Below are positions 6,348-6,723 of a DNA stretch of 6,723 nt, piece by piece. Positions within the stretch are counted from its first letter, which is position 1; each line of letters begins with the position of its first letter. This DNA comes from a bacterium (GTDB lineage Bacteria; Desulfobacterota; S145-22): the NCBI GenBank assembly GCA_027073795.1, contig JALTEW010000342.1, positions 1 to 6,723 on the forward strand, given 5' to 3'. The notes under the pieces were generated by a model. The model ran no database searches. It was given only the letters and a program-made list of their open reading frames with translations, and was not told the origin of the DNA. Made by a program: the position numbers and the translations under genes.

Positions 6348-6611
6348 ACTAAGACGCTAAAAAGTCAGGCCTAAACTCCATACTTTCGATGGGGGTAAAA
6401 CGACGGTTGCTCCAGCATCTCAAGGTCATCCTTAAGGATAGAGAGGGATAGAATCAATGCGATCATGAGTGCGGCGGGGATGCACTTCACTAAGTTGCTG
6501 AGACACATTGCGGCAATTTTTTTGCGCCGATTTTCAACCCTCAATGAGATAAAAATAGGTTTTCTCAGAACCGACTACAATAACCCAAGATCCATACTAG
6601 TTATGGTAACC
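6348..6611. other. Intergenic stretch without a convincing gene
   Basis: From the archease stop to the first terminal-type repeat there is no coding frame I can support. The stretch is more AT-rich than the genes. It holds the perfect palindrome ATCCTTAAGGAT (6428-6439) and an imperfect inverted repeat GGTT..AACC (6558-6572). A T7 run (6517-6523) lies inside a weak CGGC/GCCG stem-loop (6511-6529). A 45-codon minus-strand frame (6371-6508) encodes one hydrophobic segment but has no ribosome-binding site. Confidence 0.6.
6428..6439. repeat. Perfect 12-base palindrome downstream of archease
   Basis: ATCCTTAAGGAT is a perfect inverted repeat without a loop. It is more like a dimeric protein-binding site than a terminator stem, because no T-tract follows. 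It could also be chance. Confidence 0.4.
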
Positions 6612-6723
6612 TAAAATTGACCCATTAAGGGGAGTTGTGGACGTGTAAAATTGACCCACCCGTAAGCGGCCTCTGGTAGGAGAGATATCCGATGGGGTAT
6701 GAAGCTACCGGAGGTGAAAGGAG
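6604..6723 (+). mobile_element. Probable left end of an insertion sequence (IS21-like?), partial
   Basis: The paired TAAAATTGACCCA repeats lie outside any gene. They are followed by AGGAGAG (6678-6684), an ATG 7 bases later at 6692, and a second purine-rich GGAGGTGAAAGGAG (6710-6723) that could be the ribosome-binding site of a gene starting beyond the window. Open frames from ATG 6692 (MGYEATGGER) and ATG 6699 (MKLPEVKG) both run off the edge; neither is recognisable. The left boundary is a guess: TG at 6604-6605 would fit elements that begin with TG. No target-site duplication can be tested. An alternative is a promoter or operator region of an ordinary gene. Confidence 0.4.
6612..6658 (+). 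repeat. Two direct repeats TAAAATTGACCCA, 34-base period
   Basis: The 13 bases TAAAATTGACCCA occur at 6612-6624 and again, identically, at 6646-6658, separated by 21 bases. Short direct repeats near the tip of an element, bound by the transposase, are a known feature of IS21-family ends. Seen directly: two exact copies with fixed spacing. Inferred: transposase-binding sites. Confidence 0.85.

Noticed and set aside
6511..6529. CGGC/GCCG stem with T7 as terminator of the archease operon
   Set aside because: The T-run lies in the loop, not after the stem, and the stem is only four pairs.
1..6723. CRISPR arrays, toxin-antitoxin or defence genes
   Set aside because: No regularly spaced repeat series and no gene of such a family was seen. 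The two 13-base repeats at the right end are only a pair and fit an IS end better.

Overview
The window looks like chromosomal core sequence from a Desulfobacterota (deltaproteobacterial) bacterium. This is inferred from gene content, gene order and moderate GC; no 16S or other taxonomic marker is present. All genes lie on the + strand and are tightly packed. Three have overlapping or nearly overlapping boundaries, which suggests operon transcription and translational coupling.

Left block (1-3739): the last 52 codons of a MutS2-type protein (Smr endonuclease domain), then DNA primase dnaG, then the housekeeping sigma factor rpoD. This is a version of the macromolecular-synthesis operon with no rpsU between the MutS2-like gene and dnaG; mutS2 sits directly upstream. 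dnaG has a compositionally odd linker (about 1410-1525) with an AT-rich island, a run of nine G and a GC-alternating palindrome.

Middle (3740-4099): a purine-rich spacer, a sigma-70-like promoter, and a tRNA gene with a CAT anticodon and encoded CCA. The tRNA is either elongator Met or Ile2; several identity positions resemble Ile2. An intrinsic terminator follows and ends immediately before the ribosome-binding site of the next gene.

Right block (4100-6347): a NIF3-family dinuclear-metal protein with the inserted middle domain, a COG1579 coiled-coil/C4 zinc-ribbon protein, and an archease (activator of the RNA ligase RtcB). The three have 4-base overlaps at both junctions, so they probably form one translationally coupled unit.

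Right edge (6348-6723): 376 bases with no convincing gene. They hold a small perfect palindrome and, near the end, two exact 13-base repeats 34 bases apart. The repeats are followed by ribosome-binding-like sequence and an open frame running off the window. This resembles the left end of an insertion sequence, possibly IS21-like, but identification needs the sequence beyond the window.

Most of the window is well-known housekeeping biology. I did not find evidence for a new defence or mobile system; the points worth a second look are small-scale ones.
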